A DNA stretch of 64,000 nt from Candidatus Ferrigenium altingense. Lineage in GTDB: Bacteria; Pseudomonadota; Gammaproteobacteria; Burkholderiales; Gallionellaceae. The translations under genes and the position numbers were made by a program. This document shows, piece by piece, positions 16,453 to 25,304 of the stretch; position 1 is the stretch's first letter, and every line of letters begins with the position of its first letter. The DNA lies in assembly GCA_020621985.1 (NCBI GenBank), contig JAHRYS010000001.1:712459-776458 (forward strand), read 5' to 3'. The notes beneath the pieces are model-generated. The model saw only the letters and a list, made by a program, of their open reading frames with translations. It was not told where the DNA came from and did no database searches.

Positions 16453-17046
16453 ATGCAACTTATGAACACTGATGATTTTCTACTTGGTTATTCACAACCA
16501 ATCAGGCCTTCAAGTCCATTCATGAATGAACTCATTCTCCGAGGAATCTCCCAAAAGGAAATAAACGATTTCCTACAAAAGGGAATTTGTGAAGAGACGG
16601 GCAGTCCGTTTGTACCATATTCCAATGCGCACGGGTACCTGTATGAGTGGGGCCACATTATCGAAAATAATTATTACTCATATGCAAATGAAAAATTATC
16701 GCACTTTGCAAGTTGGAGCTTTTGCTTGGATGAGCTCCTTTCGCATTGCCAGACGAAGGGGATTTGTTCGCATGACTTAACTGATTTACTCGTAGATGTT
16801 TTGCGAAATCCAAAAAGGCGCCCCAACATTAGCCTGGAAATCCCAAACTATATTCAGGTCGTACCGGATAGAACAATTTCTGCATTTTGTTTTGTCGTGG
16901 GGGGCGCAGGCGCAAATGGGCTCGAAGAAATTCATATTGCGCGCGAATGGATTGCATGTTGTTTCTTGGATCACATTCTGTACCGAGTCATTCACGTAAC
17001 AAAGAAATCTCTTCGCAAATCTCGGAATAAGGTGACTTATGGATAA
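16453..17046 (+). CDS. uncharacterised protein, recombinase-linked block
   Basis: A 197-residue protein; GGAGAG precedes the ATG. Sequence is mixed alpha/beta with a hydrophobic FCFVVGGAGA stretch and a basic C-terminus. It overlaps the next gene by 8 bp and is therefore co-translated with it. No known domain is visible. The 217-bp gap before it is AT-rich and probably holds a promoter. Confidence 0.6.
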   Translation: MQLMNTDDFLLGYSQPIRPSSPFMNELILRGISQKEINDFLQKGICEETGSPFVPYSNAHGYLYEWGHIIENNYYSYANEKLSHFASWSFCLDELLSHCQTKGICSHDLTDLLVDVLRNPKRRPNISLEIPNYIQVVPDRTISAFCFVVGGAGANGLEEIHIAREWIACCFLDHILYRVIHVTKKSLRKSRNKVTYG

Positions 17047-17293
17047 GATATTTGTGCCTGAACAAATTTTGTCCAAGGTTAGAGATGATCTTGCCGTGCG
17101 CCGCAAGCGGAGCACTTGGGGGAAATCGAAGATAAACAAATATTTGGTGGAGCTGATGAAACTTAGAGAATCTGGTGGCAGCTATGATCAACTTAAGTAT
17201 TGGCTGCGAAAAGAAAAACGCATAAAGATTCATAAGTCCAGTATCAAGCGCGCTCTGGACAAGTTTAAGCAAATTGCAAAGCAACAGGCTTAA
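17039..17293 (+). CDS. small basic HTH-like protein, recombinase-linked block
   Basis: An 84-residue strongly basic protein. The pattern KYLVELMKLRESGGSYDQLKYWLRKEKRIKIHKSSIKRALDKF looks like the small helix-turn-helix proteins of plasmid stability and transfer loci, and resembles in style the 135-aa protein at 6699-7106. It sits between an unknown gene (8-bp overlap) and a tyrosine recombinase 2 bp downstream, so it may be an accessory or directionality factor for that recombinase. Confidence 0.6.
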   Translation: MDKIFVPEQILSKVRDDLAVRRKRSTWGKSKINKYLVELMKLRESGGSYDQLKYWLRKEKRIKIHKSSIKRALDKFKQIAKQQA

Positions 17294-17295
17294 CT

Positions 17296-18204
17296 ATGGG
17301 CAGATTTCGATCACCTCAAAGTCAAGCCAATTTTGCAATCAGGAAGAAATTAGCGATTGGCAAACCCAGCCATACCAAAAAAGGTGGGGATGGTCTTATT
17401 CATAGCCTAGGCACCGCTAGGACTTTTGAGGATTCACTTAAAATCGTAGCCACCTACATTGCTGATCAAAAAATAGATTCATGTGGGAAAGGTCTCACAA
17501 GCCTTACTTCTGAAACTGCTCAGATTTATCTTGAAAAACGCGCTCAAGAAGTCGGTCAGAAGCAGCTCGACAAAGATCGACAGGCGATGCAGATGATCCT
17601 CGGAGAAAAGCTCGCCGTTGTCAAAAGCGAACTCGATGAAGTCTTGGAAAGTCGCGCTTATACACAACAACAAATCGATTTGATCTCGAAAGCTCAGTCC
17701 AAGAAACATGCGCTAGCAACGATCATCGCGGCCGATGGTGGTCTGCGTGCCCACGAACTACTGACACTCTTGCCGGTAGAAGAACGGCTACCTTCTAGTC
17801 ATCGTTCATGGATAAGTGAAAGATTTGCAGGAAGAAGAGATGTGACGAGATTTACAGTTCAAGGTAAGGGGGGACTCATTCGGGAAATTGCAATCCGGAA
17901 TGAACTTGCAGACCAGTTGGCAAAGTTGCGTCTCAGTGAGTCACGCGTAGTTACGGATCGAGATATTTTCTACACTCAGTATTACGACATCGGCGGAGGT
18001 CATAGATGGAGTGACTCATTTTCTAAAGCATCTAAGCGTGAACTGGGTTGGTCAAGTGGCGCACACGGGGTTCGACACACCTATGCACAAACGCGCATGC
18101 GATCGTTGCAATTACTTGGATTCAACTACGAACAAGCATTGGGGATTGTCAGTCAAGAAATGGGGCACTTCCGGCAAGACATTACCGAGGTGTACCTGCG
18201 TTAA
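17296..18204 (+). CDS. divergent tyrosine recombinase
   Basis: A 302-residue putative integrase. Seen: a catalytic-domain Arg in ADGGLRAHELLTL, a Lys in the VQGKGGLIREI hairpin, the HGVRHTYAQTRM box (H-x-x-R-H), then MGHFRQDITEVYLR with the terminal Tyr nucleophile. The N-terminal 130 residues are a helical core-binding domain. It is the last gene of the 14988-18204 block, and unlike the other integrases here it is not beside the tRNA scar. It may serve a separate element nested in island B. Confidence 0.72.
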   Translation: MGRFRSPQSQANFAIRKKLAIGKPSHTKKGGDGLIHSLGTARTFEDSLKIVATYIADQKIDSCGKGLTSLTSETAQIYLEKRAQEVGQKQLDKDRQAMQMILGEKLAVVKSELDEVLESRAYTQQQIDLISKAQSKKHALATIIAADGGLRAHELLTLLPVEERLPSSHRSWISERFAGRRDVTRFTVQGKGGLIREIAIRNELADQLAKLRLSESRVVTDRDIFYTQYYDIGGGHRWSDSFSKASKRELGWSSGAHGVRHTYAQTRMRSLQLLGFNYEQALGIVSQEMGHFRQDITEVYLR

Positions 18205-19030
18205 AAGTGTTTGATTGAATCAATTCGAAATATTCCAGCGTAGCTGGACTTACGAGTGGCGCCCGGTAAAGACGCTGCGTTCCTTTGGTTCCCGACGCGA
18301 CTGCAAAGTCACAACCAAAGATTTCAAACAGTAACAAGCGACGAAAGTCGTGTTAACAAAAGAGCATGTTGTACGCTCATTCGGCTTGCATCTACAAGCA
18401 AATTGTCGGGCATTCAGATCATCGATGCTAGACGTTCGCCCGTGTCGGGCCGGATGCTAGTTCGTTTGAATAAGCTTTCAGTAGAGTCACAGTATGTCGT
18501 CCGATGAGGGCGCCCATCTTTAGAGTTGCTTTGTTCAACGCTGCCACAGCCATCGCGCCGGCGGCCGGTGACAAATGCAATGCGCAAGATTGGGTCGATC
18601 TTCGTCCTTCTGGGCAATAGCCTAGGGAAAAAGGCGTAGGACACAAGTGGTATCGATGAAGGGATTATTTGGATGAACGGCATCAAGAAAGACGACTGGT
18701 ACTGTACCAGGTCACGCATGTGGCAAAACAGACGGCAGCGGAGCCGAGATTTGGAATTTCCGCGATGATTCAGAGCGAGACCGGTCCGAGCTCTTTACCT
18801 CTAAGGGGGTGATAAACAGGGGCGAAACGGGGATGGGAAACCTACCTCGCGCTAATTGTTGTGACAGCGGCAGTTGTTCTTACGGGGCATTAGATTTATC
18901 TGGTTTGGAGAGAGTGGGAAGCATCAGGCTTTTCAGCTTGTGGAACATTACCCCATCGGTCTTTCGTCGGTGGAAAGCTTATTGCCATATTCAAGAACAA
19001 TATGTGGGTGATAAAAAATAAGGAGTAAGT
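18205..19030. other. 826-bp stretch without a convincing gene
   Basis: I find only short frames without good start signals. The composition is more GC-rich than the block on its left, which suggests a junction between segments of different origin. Near the right end, AAGGAG at about 19020 is the ribosome binding site of the next gene. Confidence 0.5.
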
Positions 19031-19858
19031 ATGAATGTGTCAGTAGCGCGAGTAATGGCGATATTTGTTACGGGAGTTGCGCTAGTAATGTCGGGAGTGG
19101 CGGGCTGGCATCGTGGTAGTTCACTACTTGATTGCATGCTCTTGATTTCAATTTCAATGGTTATATGTTCTGGTTGCCATCTTATTCCATCCATTTCAAA
19201 AAGTCCGTTTGCCTGGTCTCTCTGGGTTTGTTGTTTCATTGGGGCAATGTATAGCCACCTGACCTTTTTCAGCTATATCAGTTTGCGCGCAGGGGAAAAT
19301 CGTTTAGAACATTCTATGCAAGTGGCAAGAGTGGAGCAGCAAATTTCGGCTGCACGTGACGCATCCAAATTAATAATTGCACGACCTTTGGCTACAGTAG
19401 CGAGTGAGTTGGCTATTACCAAAAATTGGCGGAAGCGTAATGCGCTAACGGTTGAATTGTCTGAAGCTAAGCGATCCGCTGCTTTGCAGGATGAGATTGT
19501 CCGATTACTCGCCGCTACGAGAGTCGCGGAAGTAACGAGCGCTACTGACCCAGTAACAGCAGGAATAGCAAAAGTCATGGGCACTACTGAGCAAGGTGTT
19601 GCTATCTTTTCGGCACTCTGGTTTTCCGCTTTGATTGAGATATTCGGGGCATTTCTGTGGTATCAAAGTTTTAAGGGTGATCATGAAAAAACCAGATTGC
19701 TAAGTATTTCACCAGCCGAAAATAAATCCGTCGTAACTCTTAAACACGAAATTGCGGCAGGAAAGATCAAGCCAACCGTGAAGGCCATTCGCGCATCCTT
19801 ACGCTGTTCGCAAGTCAAGGCTATGGAAGTACGGCGAATAATTGTGAACGAATGTTAG
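19031..19858 (+). CDS. uncharacterised membrane protein with cytoplasmic HTH-like tail
   Basis: A 275-residue protein with AAGGAG just upstream. Seen: three hydrophobic segments in the first 90 residues (MAIFVTGVALVMSGVAGW; CMLLISISMVICSGC; LWVCCFIGAMYSHLTFFSYI), a long charged helical region (about 90-180), a fourth hydrophobic segment (IFSALWFSALIEIFGAFLWY, about 195-214), and a soluble C-terminus in which VKAIRASLRCSQVKAMEVRRII could be a helix-turn-helix. Similar proteins occur as cargo in integrative elements; the function is unknown. Confidence 0.55.
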   Translation: MNVSVARVMAIFVTGVALVMSGVAGWHRGSSLLDCMLLISISMVICSGCHLIPSISKSPFAWSLWVCCFIGAMYSHLTFFSYISLRAGENRLEHSMQVARVEQQISAARDASKLIIARPLATVASELAITKNWRKRNALTVELSEAKRSAALQDEIVRLLAATRVAEVTSATDPVTAGIAKVMGTTEQGVAIFSALWFSALIEIFGAFLWYQSFKGDHEKTRLLSISPAENKSVVTLKHEIAAGKIKPTVKAIRASLRCSQVKAMEVRRIIVNEC

Positions 19859-20525
19859 TGAAATGACTACTCTGCGTTACTCACTGCCGATTTGAGAACT
19901 AATCATCGTTGCAAGGGCATTTTTGTGCTTGAATATTTCAAACTACTCTCAAAAAAGCTGCACCTGGCGGATAGGTTGTAGAAGAGTTACCCAATTTGAC
20001 ATTGGCTTGGCTCCAACAAAAATACCTTGCTTATGCTTAACCCCCGCCTGATAAACTCCACGCTACCACATCAAACCCATGGTATTGCTGTCCAAGCGAT
20101 AGGCAACAAGGTTATGGGCTATATCGTCGAAAGAAATGTTGCATCAAAATTGTTGCGCGAAAGCTGAATCAGTCCAATGATATCGTGGTGTGAGGTAGGT
20201 ATTGAGAGTGCTACAGAGCGGGGGTGAATAAATACATCACGCAACAGTCTTGGTGTTGGGCGTGACCGCCCAAAACGTTCAGTGACTCGCATTATTTGTA
20301 GTTTACCTATGCATTCCCCCTCCCAAACGCTTAGTGATACGCCACCCGCATCTGATGCATAAAATTCAATCAGCGTTTTGGGATCATTCTGAACCCTGCA
20401 GGCTTGGCCGGTGAGTAGGGAGGCGAATAGGGTGGGGCTGAGGGATGATGTAGGGCTAATTGAACAGGTATGACTGTCTCAATCTCGGTGCCATAGCGGA
20501 CTGTGGAGGTTTTCTGAAGAGTCTA
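19859..20525. other. 667-bp gap with degraded sequence
   Basis: No intact gene. Short minus-strand frames around 20130-20300 read like a decayed coding segment but I cannot assign it. The right end is the broken boundary of the integrase remnant at 20526. Confidence 0.4.
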
Positions 20526-21008
20526 TTAAACAGACACCCGCATCCGGTCCGCATCAATATCCCCGATTTGCAAGCGCAACCCTTCGCCCAGCCGCAAACC
20601 CAGGCTGTACAGCGTGAAGAAAAACACGCGATAACTGAGCACCCGCGTCGCCATGAAAATCTGTTGGGCCTGTGGCACGGTAATGATATCCGGCAACGTA
20701 AATGACTTTGGCGGTTTGACCAAATCTGCGCCCGGCCAAGGTTTATCCAGCACCTTGGCGTAATAAAACTTCAACCCGTACAGGTCATGTTTGAGCGAAC
20801 TCCAGGATAGCGAATTGACGATATGCACGAAATAATCGGTCAACTGAAGCTTGGTCAAATCATCGATCCGATAATCAAAATATACTCCGGCCCGACGTAC
20901 GCCGTGCGAATACAGTGCGATGGTTTTTGGCTGCATCCCGTGCAGCTTCAAACGGTTGAGCAGACATTGATAATTGCACGCAAAATGCGCTGGAAATTCT
21001 GATGTCAT
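20526..21008 (-). pseudogene. truncated IS91-associated-type tyrosine integrase
   Basis: 160 residues that match the N-terminal SAM-like domain and the start of the catalytic domain of XerCD-like integrases of the kind that accompany IS91-family transposases (PKTIALYSHGVRRAGVYFDY, KFYYAKVLDKPWPGADLVKPPKS, YSLGLRLGEGLRLQIGDIDADRMRV). The first catalytic Arg is present but the sequence stops right after, so the Lys, HxxR, H/W and Tyr residues are missing. The break is at its left end; the start at 21008 is followed upstream by an integron attC site. Confidence 0.75.
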
Positions 21009-21114
21009 TACGATTCATCCTCATGGTAAAGTACAAAAAATCCCTTTCGGGGCGAGGATGAATTATGTTATTTAAGCTGGCTGCTGAGGGGCGTTTCTCC
21101 GCGATAGCGGCTTC

Positions 21115-21177
21115 GTTCAACCATACGTTCGAGCGGGACTGCGCAAAAGCGCGCAGCCCCTCAACATCACGTTAGAC
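21115..21177 (+). other. integron attC site, left boundary of the caspase cassette
   Basis: A 63-bp site with 5' core GTTCAAC (RYYYAAC) and 3' core GTTAGAC (GTTRRRY). Between them lie imperfect complementary arms (TTCGAGCGGGA and CCCTCAAC) around a central stem CTGCGC-AAAA-GCGCGCAG. This is the canonical layout of a folded attC recombination site. It would belong to the preceding cassette, now lost or replaced by the integrase remnant. Confidence 0.82.
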
Positions 21178-21194
21178 CTTAGGCCCCTCGATCT

Positions 21195-22943
21195 ATGCGC
21201 GACGTACGATTTCTTCTCAAGACCCACTACACCCGTAGCCGGGCACTGGTGATTGGGATTGATCAATATACCCAAACCTCTCCGCTCGAATATGCTGTAA
21301 GTGATGCTCACGAGTTCCGCCAAACGCTTGTTGATTCCCTTGGGTTTGAGGTTGACGACATCACATACCTAGCCAACGAGGCAGCAACTCGACAAGCAAT
21401 CCTGAAGGCATTTCTTCGGTTCTCACGAGAAGACATCGATGTAGACGAGCGATTAATTGTCTTTTACGCAGGCCATGGACATACGCGAACAGGATCGCGC
21501 GGTGAAATTGGATACCTTGTCCCTCACGACGCGGATATGTCGGATTTTTCGACATTTATCCGCTGGGATGAATTCACCAGAAACTCCGAGCTTGTCCGTG
21601 CTAAGCACATTCTGTTCATCATGGATGCCTGCTACGGTGGCTTGGCATTGACTAGAAGCATTGGACCTGGCGGTGCCCGGTTCTTGAAAGACATGATGCT
21701 TCGCCACTCCCGCCAGGTGCTTACTGCTGGGAAAGCTGACGAAGTTGTCGCGGACTCTGGCGGCCCTCTTCCAAATCACTCGGTTTTCACTGGCCATCTC
21801 CTTGAGGGGATGAGAGGCAAAGCCGCCACCGAAGATGGCGTGATTACGGCGGCTAGTCTAATGGCCTATGTGTATAACCGAGTTGCTACAGACAAGAATT
21901 CAAATCAAACGCCGCACTACGGTCACTTCGACGGTGATGGAGACCTTATTCTGGTGGCACCCGGCCTCTCGGCATTGGAAGCTGCAGAGGTCCGAGACGA
22001 CGATCGCTTAGTAAGCATCCCCTTTGCAATAGATGAGCCGGTGGAAGTGGGAACCTTTGAAAAAGTGAAGCGAGCGAAGGCCCTTCTTTCGAGTGATTCA
22101 AACTCAATTGAACTACATGACTTGCTTGCTACCGAAGTTCGGCGGTTTCTTTCAATCACGTCCGAAGATAGTTTCCCCACATCAGGGCAATTCACGAAGG
22201 ATGAAATGCTTGATCGGATCAGTAGGTACGAAGATGCGGTGGCTGACTTATCCTTGCTGCTCGCGTGCATCGCGCATTGGGGGAAGACGATTCATACCAG
22301 CACAATGCAGAAATGTATTGCTCGCTCTAGTGATCGCCTTGAGTCCCGCGGGGGGCTGACGATTTGGTTAGAGCTTCGCTGGTATCCGTTGATTGTGGAA
22401 CTTTACACAGCGGGAATCGCCGCGATAGATGCACAACGCTACGACAATCTTGCAACCCTCTTCTACACTCAACTGCCTAGTAGCGAGTATCGCAACAATA
22501 ATGGCACATTCGTCGAAGCTGTTTCTAATGGACTCCTCGAACTAATTCGCACGAATGCATTCAAGCAAATTCCTGGGCACGAGCAACATTACACGCCACT
22601 CAGTGAGTACCTATTCAAAATCCTTCAACCAAAACTAGATGACACCTTCTTTCTTGGAAAGAACTACGAAACTGCCTTTGATGAGTTTGAGGTTTTCTTC
22701 GCTCTTGCAATTGCCGATATCGAAATGGCGAAAAACAATAGAGTTTGGGGGCCGGTCGGTCGCTTTGGCTGGAAACAGCGTAGCCGAGACAACGGCCCAC
22801 TTAATAGGATCATCAACGATGCAAGGGCTCGGAAAGACTCATGGCCTCCATTTAGGGCTGGAATGTTCGGCGGAGATTTTGAGCGTTTTGATAAGGTGGC
22901 AACAGAGTACTTGCAGCTTGTAGGGCGCCTAAATTGGTTCTAA
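21195..22943 (+). CDS. caspase-like (C14) protease in an integron cassette
   Basis: A 582-residue protein. Residues 1-255 form a caspase/metacaspase-fold domain: RALVIGIDQY (16-25), the catalytic His in LIVFYAGHGH (H94), a substrate-pocket segment after EIGYLVPHDA, and the catalytic Cys in FIMDACYGG (C146). Residues 260-582 are a helical domain I do not recognise, plausibly for sensing or protein interaction. The gene fills the space between two attC sites almost exactly, with the start 18 bp after one and the stop 2 bp before the other, as in integron cassettes, and it has no clear Shine-Dalgarno. Bacterial caspase-like proteases often act as cell-killing effectors in phage defence; that role is inferred here. 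Confidence 0.85.
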   Translation: MRDVRFLLKTHYTRSRALVIGIDQYTQTSPLEYAVSDAHEFRQTLVDSLGFEVDDITYLANEAATRQAILKAFLRFSREDIDVDERLIVFYAGHGHTRTGSRGEIGYLVPHDADMSDFSTFIRWDEFTRNSELVRAKHILFIMDACYGGLALTRSIGPGGARFLKDMMLRHSRQVLTAGKADEVVADSGGPLPNHSVFTGHLLEGMRGKAATEDGVITAASLMAYVYNRVATDKNSNQTPHYGHFDGDGDLILVAPGLSALEAAEVRDDDRLVSIPFAIDEPVEVGTFEKVKRAKALLSSDSNSIELHDLLATEVRRFLSITSEDSFPTSGQFTKDEMLDRISRYEDAVADLSLLLACIAHWGKTIHTSTMQKCIARSSDRLESRGGLTIWLELRWYPLIVELYTAGIAAIDAQRYDNLATLFYTQLPSSEYRNNNGTFVEAVSNGLLELIRTNAFKQIPGHEQHYTPLSEYLFKILQPKLDDTFFLGKNYETAFDEFEVFFALAIADIEMAKNNRVWGPVGRFGWKQRSRDNGPLNRIINDARARKDSWPPFRAGMFGGDFERFDKVATEYLQLVGRLNWF

Positions 22944-22944
22944 G

Positions 22945-23010
22945 GTCTAACCAATCATTCCACCTGCTCTGCGCGAAAATCCGCGCAGGCGCCTTAATTC
23001 CACGTTGAAT
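22945..23010 (+). other. integron attC site of the caspase cassette
   Basis: A 66-bp site with 5' core GTCTAAC and 3' core GTTGAAT, both fitting the attC consensus, arms ATTCCACCTGC and GCGCCTTAATTCC, and a central hairpin CTGCGCG-AAAATC-CGCGCAG. It begins 2 bp after the caspase stop codon. With the site at 21115-21177 it defines a complete gene cassette. No intI gene is visible within the window. Confidence 0.82.
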
Positions 23011-23191
23011 GCCCGCTTTCCTGAATCTTATAGACCGCTTCGTGTCGGGAACGGCAAGTCAGAGTTGTAAAATGTCTGCCGTGAAGTGGATGCTCGCCAA
23101 TTCTAATTTTGGTTGCACGGAACCGGCTATTCACCAACAACCGTAAGTGCCAGGAACGGACTGTCAGGGAGACCACTACGGCCATCCGGTT

Positions 23192-23225
23192 ATCGGCCTT
23201 ATGCAAAGCTTTGCATAAGGCCGAT
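23192..23225. repeat. 34-bp perfect palindrome at the outer end of RIT copy 1
   Basis: Half-sites ATCGGCCTTATGCAAAG and its exact complement abut without a spacer. The right end overlaps the first bases of the RIT terminal repeat. A matching palindrome lies at the outer (right) end of RIT copy 2 at 39630-39661, but none lies at the inner ends. Confidence 0.85.
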
Positions 23226-23373
23226 TATGCAAAGTCATTGATTATGGAAAGTAGCTGGGCTAATAGGCGGCAAGGCCCAGGCAGCAAGGGGGTTAGCAGC
23301 AGGTAACAGTGCTGTGAACTAGACATAATCTCAGCGATGATCTGAAGTAACGGCTCCACTTTAGGAGACCGTT

Positions 23374-24333
23374 ATGAAACCTACCACTTCGCACCAGGCC
23401 AAACCGAAGGCCCGGATACCTACATCATTTTCGGTGCACATTGCCGACGAGCTACGCCTTTACGATGCACATCTACGTGACGTGCGAGGACTGGCAACCA
23501 GTACACGCAAGGGACGTCTTCACGTTGTCGGCTTGCTGCTGCAAGAGAAATTCAAGGGGCGCGCTATCGAGATCGGTAAGCTGCATCCCGACGATATTCG
23601 CCAATTCCTGGCAGCCCAGCAGAATGGAAAGCAGTCAGCTTCTTATTCATCTCACCTGGCAGCGACCTTGCGTAGCTACCTGCGTTACCGAGCCACTTGT
23701 GGTGACCAGGTCGGCAAGCTGACAGCAGTCATCCTGAATCCCGTTCATTGGAAGCTGGCATCGCTCCCGCGTGCGCTCAATCCAGAGCAGGTCGAGCGTT
23801 TGTTGAGCAGCATTTCCACCGCTCGCCGATGGCCAAAGCGCGGGTATGCCATTGTTCGCTGCGCACTGGACATGGGGTTACGTGCTGGCGAAATCGCCCA
23901 TCTCATGATCAGTGACATCGACTGGCGTGCCGGCATCGTGACGTTGCGTGGCACGAAGTCACTGCGGCAGGACGTCCTGCCCTTGCCGATGGAAACTGGA
24001 CAAGCACTGGCTGACTATCTGCAACACGAACGTCCGTCCACCAATCACCCTGCCATCTTCGTCCGAAAGATGGCGGGGCAAGAGCAGCCCATCACCTCTG
24101 CAGCGATCCAGAAGTTAATCAAACGAGCCTGCCGTCGCATTGGTTTGCCACATTCCAGTGCACATGCACTCCGGCACACTGTCGCGTGTCGCCTGGTCGA
24201 GAACGGCAGTTCGCTCAAGGAGGTTGCCGATCTGCTGCGCCACCGCTCTCTGAATACCGCTCTGATATATGCCAAGCTAGACACGCCAAAGCTGGCAGCC
24301 GTTGCCCTGCCGTGGCCGGGGAGCAAATCATGA
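23374..24333 (+). CDS. RIT recombinase 1 (tyrosine recombinase)
   Basis: A 319-residue tyrosine recombinase, first of the trio; AGGAGA precedes the ATG. Seen: N-terminal core-binding domain with YDAHLRDVRGLATSTRKGRLH, catalytic Arg in DMGLRAGEIAHL, a Lys in RGTKSLRQDVLPL, SAHALRHTVACRL (H-x-L-R-H), and LLRHRSLNTALIYAKLD with the Tyr nucleophile. It overlaps the next gene by 4 bp (ATGA). In RIT elements the three proteins are thought to act together in transposition. Confidence 0.92.
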   Translation: MKPTTSHQAKPKARIPTSFSVHIADELRLYDAHLRDVRGLATSTRKGRLHVVGLLLQEKFKGRAIEIGKLHPDDIRQFLAAQQNGKQSASYSSHLAATLRSYLRYRATCGDQVGKLTAVILNPVHWKLASLPRALNPEQVERLLSSISTARRWPKRGYAIVRCALDMGLRAGEIAHLMISDIDWRAGIVTLRGTKSLRQDVLPLPMETGQALADYLQHERPSTNHPAIFVRKMAGQEQPITSAAIQKLIKRACRRIGLPHSSAHALRHTVACRLVENGSSLKEVADLLRHRSLNTALIYAKLDTPKLAAVALPWPGSKS

Positions 24334-25304
24334 GTGCGCACATCAGCTTGCAAAGAAGGGTCGACGATTATCTTGCGGAACGCCGTCGTCTTGGGTTCGC
24401 ATTGCGATCACGAGATACATTCCTGGCAGGATTTGCCGACTATGTGGCCAAATGCCATCATCGTGGGCCACTGACAGTCGAACTCATGACCGACTGGATA
24501 CGCCAAGGCAAAGATGGGCAAGGCTCGCCAGGAACGTGGGCTCGCCGTCTGGGGAAGTTGCGGTCATTTGTCCGCTACCTTAAACAGTTCGAGCCGGATA
24601 CCGAGGTACCAGACGAGTCGATCTTTGGGCCGGAACCTGGTCGCGTGGCGCCGCATATTTACCGTGAAGAGGAGATCGTCGAGTTGCTGGCGGCTGCTCG
24701 TCAGCTTGGGCCACACGGTAGTTTGCGTCCGATGACCTTCGAAACTTTGTTCGGCCTGATGGCATCAACCGGACTGAGGGTCTCTGAGGCGATTAACTTG
24801 CGTGATGATGATGTCGATCTCAAGCATGGGATGCTGACCATCCGGCAAACCAAATTCGCCAAGTCTCGTCAGTTGCCCTTGCATCCGAGTACCGTCGCGG
24901 CGTTGAGTCATTACCGCCGACAGCGTGTGCGGCATATTCCCACTACAGCTGACAGCCCGTTTCTTATTGGCAGTCGTGGCCGGTGTCTTGGGCAATCGAT
25001 CGGGGAACGTCAAGCGCATCGCGTCTTCAATGCAATACGTGACAGCTTGGGCTGGGCCAATCGCGGTGCTCATGCGGCACCACGGCTTCATGATCTGCGC
25101 CACACCTTTGCCGTCAGGCGCATGTTGCTCTGGCATGCCGATGGCACCGACATCGACCAAATGATGCTGGCGCTATCGACCTACATGGGGCACGCCGAGA
25201 TCTTCTACACCTACTGGTACCTCACGGCTGTCCCGGAATTGATGGCCTTGGCCGGAGGGAAGTTCGAGCGTTTCGCTGATATCGCAGGAGGCAACGATGC
25301 GTAG
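24330..25304 (+). CDS. RIT recombinase 2 (tyrosine recombinase)
   Basis: A 324-residue tyrosine recombinase starting MSAHISLQRR at the ATGA overlap with recombinase 1. Seen: catalytic Arg in ASTGLRVSEAINL, a Lys in RQTKFAKSRQLPL, RLHDLRHTFAVRR, and YMGHAEIFYTYWYL with the terminal Tyr. All catalytic positions are present. It overlaps the third gene by 8 bp. Confidence 0.92.
   Translation: MSAHISLQRRVDDYLAERRRLGFALRSRDTFLAGFADYVAKCHHRGPLTVELMTDWIRQGKDGQGSPGTWARRLGKLRSFVRYLKQFEPDTEVPDESIFGPEPGRVAPHIYREEEIVELLAAARQLGPHGSLRPMTFETLFGLMASTGLRVSEAINLRDDDVDLKHGMLTIRQTKFAKSRQLPLHPSTVAALSHYRRQRVRHIPTTADSPFLIGSRGRCLGQSIGERQAHRVFNAIRDSLGWANRGAHAAPRLHDLRHTFAVRRMLLWHADGTDIDQMMLALSTYMGHAEIFYTYWYLTAVPELMALAGGKFERFADIAGGNDA

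Noticed and set aside
18205-19030. Short frames in the gap after the 17296-18204 recombinase
   Set aside because: They lack start signals, overlap on opposite strands and show no domain; I treat the stretch as non-coding or decayed.
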